DNA of 48,945 bases from Polyangiaceae bacterium (GTDB lineage: Bacteria > Myxococcota_A > Polyangia > Polyangiales > Polyangiaceae). Positions 17,537 through 26,825 of the stretch are shown in pieces. Below the pieces are notes generated by a model. That model was not told the DNA's origin, did not search any database, and saw nothing but the letters and a program-made list of their open reading frames with translations. Each line of letters begins with the position of its first letter. Positions within the stretch are counted from its first letter, which is position 1. Where the stretch lies: positions 1 through 48,945 of the forward strand of contig JAJDAH010000383.1 of NCBI GenBank assembly GCA_029261965.1. Direction: 5' to 3'. A program made the position numbers and the translations under genes.

Positions 17537-18286
17537 ATGGCCCACGATCAAGGCCGGTTTGTTTGGTTCGAGTGCATCACGAAAGACGTGAAAAAGGCGA
17601 AAGCGTTCTACACCGAGGTGTTCGGTTGGAAAGTCGAGCCAATGGAAATGGCCGGAGGCAAGACCTACGACCTCCTGAAGAAGGGCGATACTCCACTAGG
17701 CGGATTCATGGAGCCGATGATGGAGGGCGTGCCCAGTCACTGGATGAGCTACCTGTCCGTCGACGACGTCGACGCTTCGCTCGCCAAAGTGGAACAGGCG
17801 GGCGGCAAGTCGTTGGTCAAAGCGTTCGACGTCCCTGGTGTCGGCCGCATCGCCCCGGTGCAGGACTCCGAGGGTGGTAGCTTCTGCCTTTTTCACTCCG
17901 CGAACGGGGATTCGAACGCCGCGACGGGCCCGGGGTCCTTTCATTGGAACGAGCTCTGGACCAGCGACGCTGGCAAGTCCCTCGCTTTTTACAAGAAGGC
18001 GTTCGGCTACTCTTCGGAAGAGATGCCGATGCCCACCGGCAAGTACTACGTGCTCAAGAACGGCGACAAGCCGCGCGGCGGGCTCATGAAGTCGATGCAA
18101 GAGGGGATCCCGACGATGTGGCTTCCCTACGTTCAGGTGGATGGCTGCGACGACACCGTGAAGCGGGCGAAAAATCACGGCGCCGAAGTGCATCTCGAAG
18201 CCACCGACGTTCCGAACGTCGGTCGATTCGCGATCTTGAAGGACCCGCTAGGCGCCGTCATCGGTGTCATCACTCCGGCAAACTGA
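17537..18286 (+). CDS. Tandem VOC-domain protein (glyoxalase/bleomycin-resistance superfamily)
   Basis: 249 residues with two vicinal-oxygen-chelate domains. The first (about 8-115) starts GRFVWFECITKDVKKAKAFYTEVFGW. The second (about 133-245) starts GSFHWNELWTSDAGKSLAFYKKAFGY and ends KDPLGAVIGVITP. In each half a candidate metal ligand lies in the first strand (Glu) and last strand, but without structure the metal site is uncertain. Proteins of this type are found near DGPF/ECF42 genes, and the shared promoter sequence implies co-regulation with the DGPF protein. AAGGAG lies about 10 bases upstream of the ATG. Activity (lyase, dioxygenase or binding) unknown. Confidence 0.88.
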   Translation: MAHDQGRFVWFECITKDVKKAKAFYTEVFGWKVEPMEMAGGKTYDLLKKGDTPLGGFMEPMMEGVPSHWMSYLSVDDVDASLAKVEQAGGKSLVKAFDVPGVGRIAPVQDSEGGSFCLFHSANGDSNAATGPGSFHWNELWTSDAGKSLAFYKKAFGYSSEEMPMPTGKYYVLKNGDKPRGGLMKSMQEGIPTMWLPYVQVDGCDDTVKRAKNHGAEVHLEATDVPNVGRFAILKDPLGAVIGVITPAN

Positions 18287-18298
18287 AATGCTCGAGGA

Positions 18299-18335
18299 GT
18301 CAGACCCGGCGGGCGTCTACCCGCCGAGGGCTGAC
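18299..18335. terminator. Long hairpin between convergent genes, candidate bidirectional terminator
   Basis: CGGCGGG (18307-18313) and CCCGCCG (18320-18326) form a 7-bp stem around a 6-base loop, extended by outer GTCAG/CTGAC arms. It lies across the end of the OPT gene and 13 bases after the VOC stop. There is no T tract, so it would act as a weak or Rho-assisted terminator. Confidence 0.4.
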
Positions 18336-20107
18336 TTCACCGCGAACACGACGCCGGTGAGGCTCTCTCCTGCAATGATGCCGGACGCGATGACGATGAC
18401 GAACCGTTCGGCCCACCCCTTCGAAATGCGAGCGGCCACGAGTGCGGCTACCGCGCCAACGACGATGTTGACCGAATAGTAGGCCGGGATGACCAGTGCG
18501 AGGCCGACCGCCGATGGGCTCGGCACGAAGGCTCGCGCCCCTTCGGGTAGCTTGCGTTCGAGCACCGCCAGCACGATGCCGGCGCTCCCGGCGACGAGAA
18601 TGGCTTGGATGCTTCCGGGAGGCATCTTGTCGAAACCTTCTTTGAACACCTCGGCGACGGCTTTCCATTGCGCCACGGCCGGTGCTGGCCACTCGTCCGT
18701 CAACAACATTTCGGAAGGGTTCGGGACGAGTAGAAGATACGCCGCGCTGCCGGCGAGGGCGCCGGCCAGCGCTCCGAACGCCTGGGCGGTTGCCTGGTGG
18801 CGAGGCCACGAGCCCAGGAGCTCACCCGTCTTGAGATCGTGCAGCATGTCTGCACACTGGCTGGCCGCGCCGCCCGTGACGTTGGCGGCCATCAAGTTTG
18901 CCGTGGCGTTGCCCGGAGACACGAGACCGAACGTGAGTTGAGTGACCTTGCCCATCGCACCGACCGGAGTGATCCCAGTCTCTCCCGACACCCGTGCGGC
19001 CACGATTGCGAGGGCGAAAGTGAGCAATACGCCGAACGCTCCGATGTACCAGGGGATCCCCCAGAAGAGCGCCTGACAAAGCACGGAGAAGACCAGGGCG
19101 ATCAGCAATCCGCGAACGAACCATCGGCGAGGCACGCCGTACTGATCCGCATCCCCCGACTCACGCATTCCACGGAACGCGCGCAGCACCGACCTTCCAG
19201 AGAACGAGAAAGACGTGAGCGACGCGCTGACCATCATCGCGACCCCCGGCCAGAGCATCCATTGGATCATCGGACCGAACCAGTTGGCTTCCGGACTGTT
19301 TTTTCCCGGTGACGCCCAGCCTCGGTCGAGGATTTCCGGGCCCACGATCCCCCACGCCACGATCGCGCCGAGCAACATCGAGAGCGAGGCGCGCATGCCA
19401 ATGAGCGCACCGACGCCGACCATGAGAAGCGGCGGATTGAACGCGAGGGTGAGATTCTTGAAGGTCGCAGTCGTGATGCCCTTTGCCGCCAGTGCCGGGC
19501 TCGACAGCGAGATGCCACCGGGAATGGCGACCTTCGAAATGAGTTTCAGCTTTTCGAGCGAAAGCACGAGTGAAGCAGCGGCGCCCCCAGCCAAGAGCGC
19601 GCCGACGCGCACCATCGCTTCGCGGCCCCGGGAGTACATTTCTTTCAACGTTTCCGCGGTGGCAACGCCCATGGGAAACGGTAGACCGTCCACTTCGAGC
19701 ATTTGCCGACGCAGTCCGACGGCGACGACGACGCCGACCGCCATGACGCTGAATACCCAGAGCGACAAGAGCGGCCACGTCAACGTCTGCCCAGTGATCA
19801 TCGCCAGCGCGGGGATGGGAGCGACGAGCCCGGCACTCGACGCAAAAGCCGCTGACGAGGCGGCTGTCTGGTTCATGTTGTTCTCGAGCAGTCCGAACGG
19901 ACTGGCGCCCAGTCCTCGGGCGACTTGCCAGAATCCGTAGGCCAGAAGCGCCGCCGTGACGCTCATATTGGAGCTCCATCCGAGCTTGAGTCCGCTGTAG
20001 ATGTTGCAGAGCGAAAGCACGCTGCCGAGCAACATTCCCGTGAGCACCGCGCGCACGGTGAGCTGTTTCAGCTGGGCGCTCGCGGGCTTCGGGACCTCCG
20101 ACGACAC
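18317..20107 (-). CDS. Oligopeptide transporter, OPT family
   Basis: 596 residues with about 14-16 membrane helices. The N-terminal segment VRAVLTGMLLGSVLSLCNIYSGLKLGWSSNMSV and ENNMNQTAASSAAF are typical of the OPT/YSL superfamily, whose members take up peptides or metal chelates using the proton gradient. GETGITPVGAMGKVTQLTFGLV (about 379-400) matches another conserved block. Length agrees with bacterial OPT proteins. The start is a GTG at 20107; an internal ATG at about residue 24 is too far in to keep the first helix. The substrate cannot be told from sequence. Confidence 0.88.
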   Translation of the reverse strand: MSSEVPKPASAQLKQLTVRAVLTGMLLGSVLSLCNIYSGLKLGWSSNMSVTAALLAYGFWQVARGLGASPFGLLENNMNQTAASSAAFASSAGLVAPIPALAMITGQTLTWPLLSLWVFSVMAVGVVVAVGLRRQMLEVDGLPFPMGVATAETLKEMYSRGREAMVRVGALLAGGAAASLVLSLEKLKLISKVAIPGGISLSSPALAAKGITTATFKNLTLAFNPPLLMVGVGALIGMRASLSMLLGAIVAWGIVGPEILDRGWASPGKNSPEANWFGPMIQWMLWPGVAMMVSASLTSFSFSGRSVLRAFRGMRESGDADQYGVPRRWFVRGLLIALVFSVLCQALFWGIPWYIGAFGVLLTFALAIVAARVSGETGITPVGAMGKVTQLTFGLVSPGNATANLMAANVTGGAASQCADMLHDLKTGELLGSWPRHQATAQAFGALAGALAGSAAYLLLVPNPSEMLLTDEWPAPAVAQWKAVAEVFKEGFDKMPPGSIQAILVAGSAGIVLAVLERKLPEGARAFVPSPSAVGLALVIPAYYSVNIVVGAVAALVAARISKGWAERFVIVIASGIIAGESLTGVVFAVKSALGG

Positions 20108-20223
20108 TACGGGGAACTAACAGTAGCCTTCGAGCGTTGTCGAGCCGGTTCTCGTGCGCCGGAGGGCGGCACGTCGGAAAGACACCGAAGACGAGCGATA
20201 CCCCCGCCTGGCGATTCTTCTCG

Positions 20224-21240
20224 ATGAGGCCCCAAAACACAGAGCAGGAGGGCGAGGTTCCACCCGATTTCGGCGTACGGACGCTCTGGCAGCTCGTGCG
20301 GTGGTTTCTCGTCCTGGCGGGTTGGGCGAGTGCGGTCGCTCTCACTTGCATTGCTGCTGCGAGGCTCCTCACACACGATGCCACGCTCCTATTCGTTTGG
20401 CTCAACTCGTTCACGCTCTACATCTACCTGCCCGCCTACGCCGTTTTCGTCTTCGCCCTCGTTGCTCGACACTGGTGGTTGGGATTGCTGGCGGGCGTTC
20501 CGGTAGTGCTTCATCTCGTTTGGGTCACGCCGGACTACGTCGGACATGCCGCCGCTGCTCCAGCGACGGGGCCGTCGTTGGCTCTGTTCAGCGCGAACTT
20601 GTTGGCGAACAACGAGCAGGGCGAGGCCATGGCAGAGGAGATCCGCGCCTCGGACGCCGACGTCGTATTGCTACAAGAATACTCCACGCGGTGGCACCGT
20701 GCTCTGCGAGCGAGCGGAGTGCTCGACCCCTATCCCCATCAGGTCAGTCGCGTGCGTGACGATTCTTTCGGCACTGCCATCTATTCGAAGTTCCCGTTCG
20801 TGGATGCGGGCATCATCGATCTCGAAGGGTTGCCGATGAGCACTGCCCGCGTGACGTTCGTCGGCCGCGTAGTCGACATCGTCAACGTACATACCCTCCC
20901 GCCCCGCGTCAGTGCTTACCTGCCGGCCTGGCGCGCACAGACGGCGTGGCTACGAGAGCGAGCACAGGCTGCGAAGGACCCGCTGATCCTGCTCGGAGAC
21001 TTCAATGCGACACAACACTCCTTGGCCTATGCCGGTCTCTTACAGGCAGGACTGGTCGATTCCCACCGGGAAGTCGGGCGAGGTGACGCGACGACGTTTC
21101 CCAACGGGTTGGCTCCGGTGCCCCCGATTCGAATCGATCATGTGTTTCACACCCGAGAGTTGACGTGTATTTCGCTCTCCGAAGGGGTCGGCGCCGGCAG
21201 TGATCATCGGCCGCTGACCGCACGGCTCACCTGGCATTGA
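20224..21240 (+). CDS. Endonuclease/exonuclease/phosphatase-superfamily membrane protein
   Basis: 338 residues. Three membrane helices (about 22-45, 55-75 and 78-97) precede an extracytoplasmic or peripheral EEP domain. Conserved marks are SLALFSANLLANN, VVLLQEYS (metal-binding Glu), DIVNVHTLPP, LLGDFNATQHS (Asp and Asn) and GAGSDHRPLTA (catalytic Asp-His). Members of this superfamily cleave phosphoester bonds in nucleic acids, phospholipids or phosphoinositides; the membrane helices favour a lipid or surface substrate here (inference). The ATG at 20224 is used; the frame is open upstream to 20137 without needed homology. Gene order suggests co-transcription with the gene at 21274. Confidence 0.85.
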   Translation: MRPQNTEQEGEVPPDFGVRTLWQLVRWFLVLAGWASAVALTCIAAARLLTHDATLLFVWLNSFTLYIYLPAYAVFVFALVARHWWLGLLAGVPVVLHLVWVTPDYVGHAAAAPATGPSLALFSANLLANNEQGEAMAEEIRASDADVVLLQEYSTRWHRALRASGVLDPYPHQVSRVRDDSFGTAIYSKFPFVDAGIIDLEGLPMSTARVTFVGRVVDIVNVHTLPPRVSAYLPAWRAQTAWLRERAQAAKDPLILLGDFNATQHSLAYAGLLQAGLVDSHREVGRGDATTFPNGLAPVPPIRIDHVFHTRELTCISLSEGVGAGSDHRPLTARLTWH

Positions 21241-21273
21241 CACCTTCGCGGTCGCTGGGTTGGTATCTCGGCG

Positions 21274-23091
21274 ATGGCGCTCCGCTGGCTTGCTGTCGGT
21301 CGTGGCCGAGCCTTCTTGGTGATTGGGCTCAGCGTGATCGCGTGGGGGTGTGCGGCCCCCACGGCGACACCAGAACCGGTCGAGCCGAAGCCTCGCCAGA
21401 AGGCCGTGTGGAACACGCACCCGTTCGTCGCTCGCGTCGCCAGGCTTCGCGGTCTGCCGCAACGTCGGCCGACTCCCGTTTCCTTCAAGGAGACTGACGA
21501 GTTCATCTCGGACATGTTCGAATCCGCGCACGACCGGAGCGCCAAAGCGAAGGTCGCCCAGATGGAAGCGTGGCTCCTGGCCTTTGGATTGCCGCCGCTG
21601 GATTCGGACTCGGAGAAACCCCCCAAGCGGACCAACGTTGCGGGCTTCTACGATCTCAAGTCGCGAGAGATCGTCGTGCGTCGGGATGCGGAGCTCGAGA
21701 AGGAAGACCGGTATCACACGCCGATGGTGCTGGCCCACGAGGTCGCCCATGCCCTTCAGGACCAGCACTTTTCGTTCCCGAAGCTCGCTGGGCTCACCGA
21801 GGACGCGCGCCTGGCTGCTCTTGGAGTCGTCGAGGGCGATGCCATGGTGCTGATGCTCGCCTACCGGAGCGAAGAAGCGACGATGTCGCTCCGCAGGGTT
21901 CTCGCCTCGGTCATGCGCCACGAGAAGAGCGAGGACGTGGAGATCTACAGCCACGCGGCCGGAGTCGCTCCCGCGAGCGACGCCACCGTCGGCCTTTTGC
22001 TCGAACGGCTCGCGTTCCCCTATGACCACGGGTTGAGGTTCGTCGGGGCGATCTATCGAACCGGAGGCTTTGCGTTGGTCAATCGGCTCTACTCGGCGCT
22101 GCCGAGGACGACTGAGCAGCTACTTCACCCAGAGAAGTACGTTGCCGGCCACGACGCCATTCTGGTGCCAGTGCCGGAGCTCCCCGCTGGGTACACGCCG
22201 AAGGCGACCGGCACCTTCGGTGAGTTCTTGACGCGTCGGTGGCTCGCCCAGTGTGGTGACGTGGACGGGGCTGCCGTCGGCGCCGAAGGGTGGGGTGGGG
22301 ACGCGTACGCGGCCGGCGCGAAGGGTGAAGCGGTGGGACTCGTCTGGAGCACGGCGTGGGACTCCGAGAAAGACGCCGAGCAATTTCAGCTCGCCGTAGA
22401 AAAACTTCGCGACTGCGCCGGCGCCCGCTATTCGACGCTGCGCGTCGCGCGTTTGGGTTCGAACGTCGCACTGGCTCATCGAGTGGACGACGCGGATCTC
22501 GACTCGCTGACGGGCGTGACACTTTCGCCCGCACCAGCGAAGCCCCCCCTCGGGCGCGTGACGCTCGTTCCGGTCAAGCCCGCCCCGAAGAAGGAAAAAC
22601 CCACGGTCGTCGACGGCGAGTACCGGGATACTTATCTGGGTCTCCGTGCCACCGTGCCAGCCTCGATGAGCGCGCGCGTGCGTGACGGTAGCCTCAGCTT
22701 GACTCGAAAGGGCGAAAAGAAGACCCAGCCAGCCGTGTTTGGAGCGATCGCTCACTCCTATCGGTTGGTCACCGAAGATTCCGCCGTGGAGCTGTACAAC
22801 GACTTCACTCTCATACTGCGGGACATCACGGGCAACCGGAGCAACCTCATTACAAGCGTCGGGCCAGTCGACACGCCGTTCGGCCGCGCGTTCCAAAGAA
22901 GCTGGCGCGTCGACGGAACCGACATCGAGGCTCAGCGCATCGTGATTCCGATTTGCGGCGCCACCGGTTCGATCGTCGTCGACAAGATCTGGGAAAAGCT
23001 GAAGGACGGAGACGCGCTCGAAGATTGGGTGAGCTCGTTCGAGTGGCTCGAAAAGTCCGAACCCCCGGTTTGCGCCGACTTGGATCCTTGA
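21274..23091 (+). CDS. Lipoprotein zinc metallopeptidase-like protein (HExxH)
   Basis: 605 residues. Signal peptide with lipobox VIAWGC (Cys26). Around residues 150-190 it has LAHEVAHALQDQHF (His155, Glu156, His159) and VVEGDAMVL (Glu187), the arrangement of a zincin with a downstream Glu as third ligand. A large C-terminal part (about 330-600) includes a Lys/Pro-rich spacer (PVKPAPKKEKP, about 429-439) and a second globular domain of unknown type. It likely acts at the cell surface or periplasm. Family assignment beyond the zinc motif is not possible by eye. It follows the EEP gene by 33 bases. Confidence 0.72.
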   Translation: MALRWLAVGRGRAFLVIGLSVIAWGCAAPTATPEPVEPKPRQKAVWNTHPFVARVARLRGLPQRRPTPVSFKETDEFISDMFESAHDRSAKAKVAQMEAWLLAFGLPPLDSDSEKPPKRTNVAGFYDLKSREIVVRRDAELEKEDRYHTPMVLAHEVAHALQDQHFSFPKLAGLTEDARLAALGVVEGDAMVLMLAYRSEEATMSLRRVLASVMRHEKSEDVEIYSHAAGVAPASDATVGLLLERLAFPYDHGLRFVGAIYRTGGFALVNRLYSALPRTTEQLLHPEKYVAGHDAILVPVPELPAGYTPKATGTFGEFLTRRWLAQCGDVDGAAVGAEGWGGDAYAAGAKGEAVGLVWSTAWDSEKDAEQFQLAVEKLRDCAGARYSTLRVARLGSNVALAHRVDDADLDSLTGVTLSPAPAKPPLGRVTLVPVKPAPKKEKPTVVDGEYRDTYLGLRATVPASMSARVRDGSLSLTRKGEKKTQPAVFGAIAHSYRLVTEDSAVELYNDFTLILRDITGNRSNLITSVGPVDTPFGRAFQRSWRVDGTDIEAQRIVIPICGATGSIVVDKIWEKLKDGDALEDWVSSFEWLEKSEPPVCADLDP

Positions 23092-23169
23092 GGAGCAGTC
23101 GCCGCCAACGACGACCGCGCCCCGGGCGGTTGTCGTGACCTTTCGCCAGGTGTAGCGTTCGGAGCTGTC

Positions 23170-24822
23170 ATGCGGGTTTCATACGAGATTCTGTTTGCAG
23201 CGCTCCTGGGCACCTGCGCGCTCGGCTGCGGCGGGGGAGATAGCGGCGGCTCGACCGGTGCCGCGGGGCGCGGCGGGACGGCTGGCTCCGACGGCGGCGT
23301 TGGCGCGACGGCGAATACCGGCGGCGCAGGTGGAGTGGGCGGAGTTGGCGGGGCAGCGGGCGCTTCGGTCGGTGGCTCTGCGGGAATGGCCGGCATGGCA
23401 GGCGCCGCGGGGGCAGGTGCCACCGGCGGAGTCGGCGGGCTGCCGTTCAGCTACGAGCGGCCCGATGTCGGGGTCGCTCTTTCATCCACCGAGCTCAGCG
23501 ACGCGACTGACCGCTACCTCGAGCTTCTCGACGGCACACGCTGGATCGATTTCGTCGACGAGCGAGCGCACGGGTGGCCGAAATCTGATCCGCAGGGTCG
23601 ATACTGGTTCGGCACCTGGTGGAGCGGGGTCACGGTGGTCAAGCAAGGTGGGCAGGTCACCTACGAGCACGGGGACAACGGCGCCGACAACAATGGGCTT
23701 CGAACGGCCCACGTTCTCGAAGGAGCGTGCTTCGCGCATCTCGTGTGGGGGCTGCCAGTAGCGGAGCGCGTGACTCACAAGGTGCTCCGCGGCTTCACTT
23801 CCTGGATTCTGTCGATGGAGCGTCAGCCGAACGACGCGGCGGCGCCTCTGCTCGGGCGCGCGCACTACCCCGCATCGATTCAATCAGACGACGGTCCGAG
23901 CTATTTCATCGACTACGACCGCAATCATCCGGGGAACGACAACGGTGCCACGGAGTACGTCAGGGTCCCGCTGAATCCGCACTGGGGGGACATTTGGATC
24001 AAGAACAAACGTTCGAAGGACGACATCGGCCACATGGCGCGCGCCATCGGGCTACTCGATGCGTGTGACGGTACGTTTGGCTCGTCAGAAGCCCAGGCGG
24101 ACTTGGTGCAGATGAGAGATCTCTACGCCACGTGGGCACGCAAGGTCGAAGACGAGGGCTGGAAAATCGCGACATTGGACAAGTCGGGCAACGTCTGGCA
24201 GCCGCCGGACCTACTGGCGAACTTCGTCACGTTGGGCAACGCTGAATGCGACGCCGTGCTTGCCCTCAGGCTGATGGGCCGCGGGGACCCCGGCATGTTC
24301 GATTGCGGCAATGGGATAGTCCCGCTCGAGGCCGCGATCGTCGGTAGCAATGACCAAAACGGAGAAATTTTCCGGAGCTTCCACGAGGCGGCAGTGGTGC
24401 ATGCACTCCGATCCCGACAGAACACCGTCGCCCGCGCGCTGCTCGACGGGCTTGCCCTGCGCATCGAAGAAGGTATCGACGGATTCGAGAGCGGGAACCC
24501 GCCGGCGTTTCTGACGGATCGGGATTTTGCGGACCTCCTGCTGTTGAGCGCCTCGTTGGGGGTCCCGTTGACGAGCCGAGAGGTGCGATGGGTGCACGGT
24601 CAAATCGACATCGCCCGCACCGAGTATCTCGATTCGAAGAACGACCGCATTTACAACGTGTTCGACGCTTCGACCCCCGACGGCGCGTACTCGTTTCAGC
24701 CCGGTCAAGCTGGCATTCATTTCAAGAGCCTCGCCTTGGCGCTGGGCTCGTGCGCGTCGCCCTACGCGAACCCAGCGGCCCGACCACTTCTCGATTGCGC
24801 CCGCGTGCGGGCCGCTCGCTAG
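23170..24822 (+). CDS. Gly/Ala-rich-linker lipoprotein with alpha-toroid-like domain
   Basis: 550 residues. Signal peptide ends CALGCGGG (Cys20). Residues 20-90 are a Gly/Ala/Ser/Val linker of the type common in myxobacterial surface proteins. The remaining 460 residues are helix-rich with many Trp and Asp/Gly motifs (YWFGTWWSGV, YFIDYDRNHPGNDNG, AFLTDRDFADLLLLSASLG, DGAYSFQPGQAGIHFKSLALALGSC), reminiscent of an (alpha/alpha) toroid such as glycoside hydrolases or lyases. No catalytic pair can be named. Exported and surface-anchored; activity unknown. Confidence 0.7.
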   Translation: MRVSYEILFAALLGTCALGCGGGDSGGSTGAAGRGGTAGSDGGVGATANTGGAGGVGGVGGAAGASVGGSAGMAGMAGAAGAGATGGVGGLPFSYERPDVGVALSSTELSDATDRYLELLDGTRWIDFVDERAHGWPKSDPQGRYWFGTWWSGVTVVKQGGQVTYEHGDNGADNNGLRTAHVLEGACFAHLVWGLPVAERVTHKVLRGFTSWILSMERQPNDAAAPLLGRAHYPASIQSDDGPSYFIDYDRNHPGNDNGATEYVRVPLNPHWGDIWIKNKRSKDDIGHMARAIGLLDACDGTFGSSEAQADLVQMRDLYATWARKVEDEGWKIATLDKSGNVWQPPDLLANFVTLGNAECDAVLALRLMGRGDPGMFDCGNGIVPLEAAIVGSNDQNGEIFRSFHEAAVVHALRSRQNTVARALLDGLALRIEEGIDGFESGNPPAFLTDRDFADLLLLSASLGVPLTSREVRWVHGQIDIARTEYLDSKNDRIYNVFDASTPDGAYSFQPGQAGIHFKSLALALGSCASPYANPAARPLLDCARVRAAR

Positions 24823-24846
24823 GCCGGCCACCAACCAGAGGCCGGC
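24823..24846. terminator. Inverted repeat between convergent genes, candidate terminator
   Basis: GCCGGCC (24823-24829) and GGCCGGC (24840-24846) make a perfect 7-bp stem with a 10-base loop directly after the stop at 24822. No T run follows. The placement between two convergent genes supports a transcription stop. Confidence 0.4.
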
Positions 24847-24880
24847 TGCGCGCTCGACGGGACCAGGGTCGGGTGGAGGG

Positions 24881-26716
24881 TCATTCTTCGGCACCTAGAA
24901 CGAGCCCGGCTTGGTGGGCTGGTTCGTCGACCGGTCTCGGCAGTGGGACTGAGTCGCGATACGGGTGGATGATGACGCTTTCGCCGACGGCGGGGGGCGT
25001 GAACGGAGCGAATTCGTGCCCGGACCAGGCGATCCAGGACAGGTGCGTACTTTCTAGCGGCCACCCGAAGCGGAATCTGACCTCCGTCGGCATGTCGTCG
25101 TCGTCGACGTCGGTCACGACGGCCTGGAAACGCGTCAGCTGAAAGCCGGTGCCGATGCTCAGCCCCTCGCGGCGATAGAGATTGTTGAATGGCGTGCGCA
25201 TGAATCCACGTTCGGGTCGCACCAGCAACGTTCGGTCGTCGAGTCGCGTGAGCTGGACTGCGCCGGGTCCGCCGTGAAGTAGGCGGTTGTGCTTCGGGAT
25301 CGGATGACCGGTGCCCGCGTGCACCGACAGCATGGCGCCGCTCGTGAGGAGGCTCGGCGCGTTGACGATGATGAGGTGCTGACCGGGTTGGTGCTCACGA
25401 AGCGCACTCTTGGCGAGCGCGGCGAGGGCATCCGTTTGGTCACGAAGGCCGCGAGAGCGGAGCGGCATGATGAGTGGACCTACGACGACGTTCAGAAGAA
25501 GCGCCCCGCAGGTGGCCGTCCATGCGATCGGTCGCGTCCACCCGACGAGCGAATCACGCGTGACCACGGCACGCACGACGAGCGCCAGGAGCGCGACGAC
25601 ACCGAGACCGGGAAAGTAGAGGAGTCGGTCCCCCGGTAGCGTGGCGCAGAGCGGCACGGCGCTGAGCCCTGCGCCGACGAGCCAGAACTTCGCCTCGCGA
25701 TGTCGTCGGCAGAGCGGAGCGAGGCAAACCGTGGCTCCAAACAGCGCCGCAGCCACGAGCGCGAAAAAAACGGCTGGTGAGCCGTCGAGCACCAAAACCC
25801 CCACGGTGGATGGCAGGACGCCCACTGCCCCGAGCAGTAAGACCGGCATTCGATTGAGAACGAGGGCGCCGAAGCTCGACGGATCTTCGAGTGGGCTCAC
25901 GTAGACCCCCGACCCCCGGGAGCCGAACCCGAGGTCGTGATAGGCGAGCGCCCACACGATGAAGACGAGTGCTGCGGGCAAGAGCGCTCGCCACCTTTGG
26001 CGATTCGAATCGAGAAATAATGCGTGCGCGCCGAGGTACGCGAACGCACCCACACCGCTTTCGCCCGCCGCGAGCGCCATCCAAAGAACGAAGGGGGAGA
26101 GCCAACCCGCCAGTTTGGAGCCTTCACGCCGCCAAATGTCGTGCAAGAGGATGGCTCCCACACCGAACGTGGCGGCGAGCAATGTGTTGCGCCCGGCGAG
26201 CCAGCCGACGGAGATGCCATGCGCGTCCTCCACGGCGTAGAGCAGAGTCGCCAGACCAGCGACAGCCGCGGACGGTAGGGTGCGACGAAATAGAAGCGCT
26301 CCGAGATAGATGAGAAGCGCGTACCAGAGGAGGCTCTGGGCGTGCATCAAGGCTGAAGACTCGGGCCAGAGCTTGTAGTCGACCCAATGGGTGACGACGC
26401 TGAGCGGACGCGAAAAGGTCAGCTGCCAGTCGAGCGAAGCGATCCACGGAAGCAGCCCAGCATCTTTGGCGAGATAGTTGCCCCATGCCGGGTTTCCGGG
26501 TGTTCCGAACGGCGCTGCCCCGATGGCGATCGCGGCTTGGTGCTCACGGTCCTCGGGTTGAAATCCGCTCCCGATGGCAGGCAGACAAAGCAAGACGCCA
26601 ACGGCTACGGCAAACCATGGAACTCGGCGGCTCGCGAGAGCGCGTCGGATCTTCCACAGTAGCCGAACGCGGCGCGGTGGGATCGCGTCGTTCAGCACAG
26701 TACCTCGCAGGCGCAC
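24881..26716 (-). CDS. Multi-pass membrane protein, GT-C glycosyltransferase-like topology
   Basis: 611 residues. About 11 hydrophobic helices fill residues 30-430, then a 180-residue soluble C-terminal domain. The large first loop holds PEDREHQ, and a later AVEDAHGISVGWLAGRNTL segment carries acidic residues near the membrane, as in GT-C type enzymes that use lipid-linked sugars, but no diagnostic motif is certain. LPGDRLLYFPGLG recalls membrane proteins with related topology. The start is GTG 26716; another in-frame GTG (26698) would shorten it by six. Its promoter region is shared with the divergent sigma-factor operon. Confidence 0.65.
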   Translation of the reverse strand: MRLRGTVLNDAIPPRRVRLLWKIRRALASRRVPWFAVAVGVLLCLPAIGSGFQPEDREHQAAIAIGAAPFGTPGNPAWGNYLAKDAGLLPWIASLDWQLTFSRPLSVVTHWVDYKLWPESSALMHAQSLLWYALLIYLGALLFRRTLPSAAVAGLATLLYAVEDAHGISVGWLAGRNTLLAATFGVGAILLHDIWRREGSKLAGWLSPFVLWMALAAGESGVGAFAYLGAHALFLDSNRQRWRALLPAALVFIVWALAYHDLGFGSRGSGVYVSPLEDPSSFGALVLNRMPVLLLGAVGVLPSTVGVLVLDGSPAVFFALVAAALFGATVCLAPLCRRHREAKFWLVGAGLSAVPLCATLPGDRLLYFPGLGVVALLALVVRAVVTRDSLVGWTRPIAWTATCGALLLNVVVGPLIMPLRSRGLRDQTDALAALAKSALREHQPGQHLIIVNAPSLLTSGAMLSVHAGTGHPIPKHNRLLHGGPGAVQLTRLDDRTLLVRPERGFMRTPFNNLYRREGLSIGTGFQLTRFQAVVTDVDDDDMPTEVRFRFGWPLESTHLSWIAWSGHEFAPFTPPAVGESVIIHPYRDSVPLPRPVDEPAHQAGLVLGAEE

Positions 26717-26746
26717 GTGAATCGGTGCGGTCGTGCAGCCTGTCGC

Positions 26747-26760
26747 TGATCAATTGCCAG
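26747..26760. promoter_or_regulatory. 14-bp motif, copy 1 (TGATCAATTGCCAG)
   Basis: Lies 65 bases before the first gene of the sigma-factor operon. It differs at one position from the copy at 28859-28872, just before the sigma gene itself. AT-rich for this genome. Candidate binding site or promoter element for the operon's own sigma factor or another regulator. Confidence 0.45.
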
Positions 26761-26825
26761 TCAATCGCCATCTGATCCTGCTTTTTTGGATCTCCATCCG
26801 GGGGGGACATGACACATTGAAAGGC

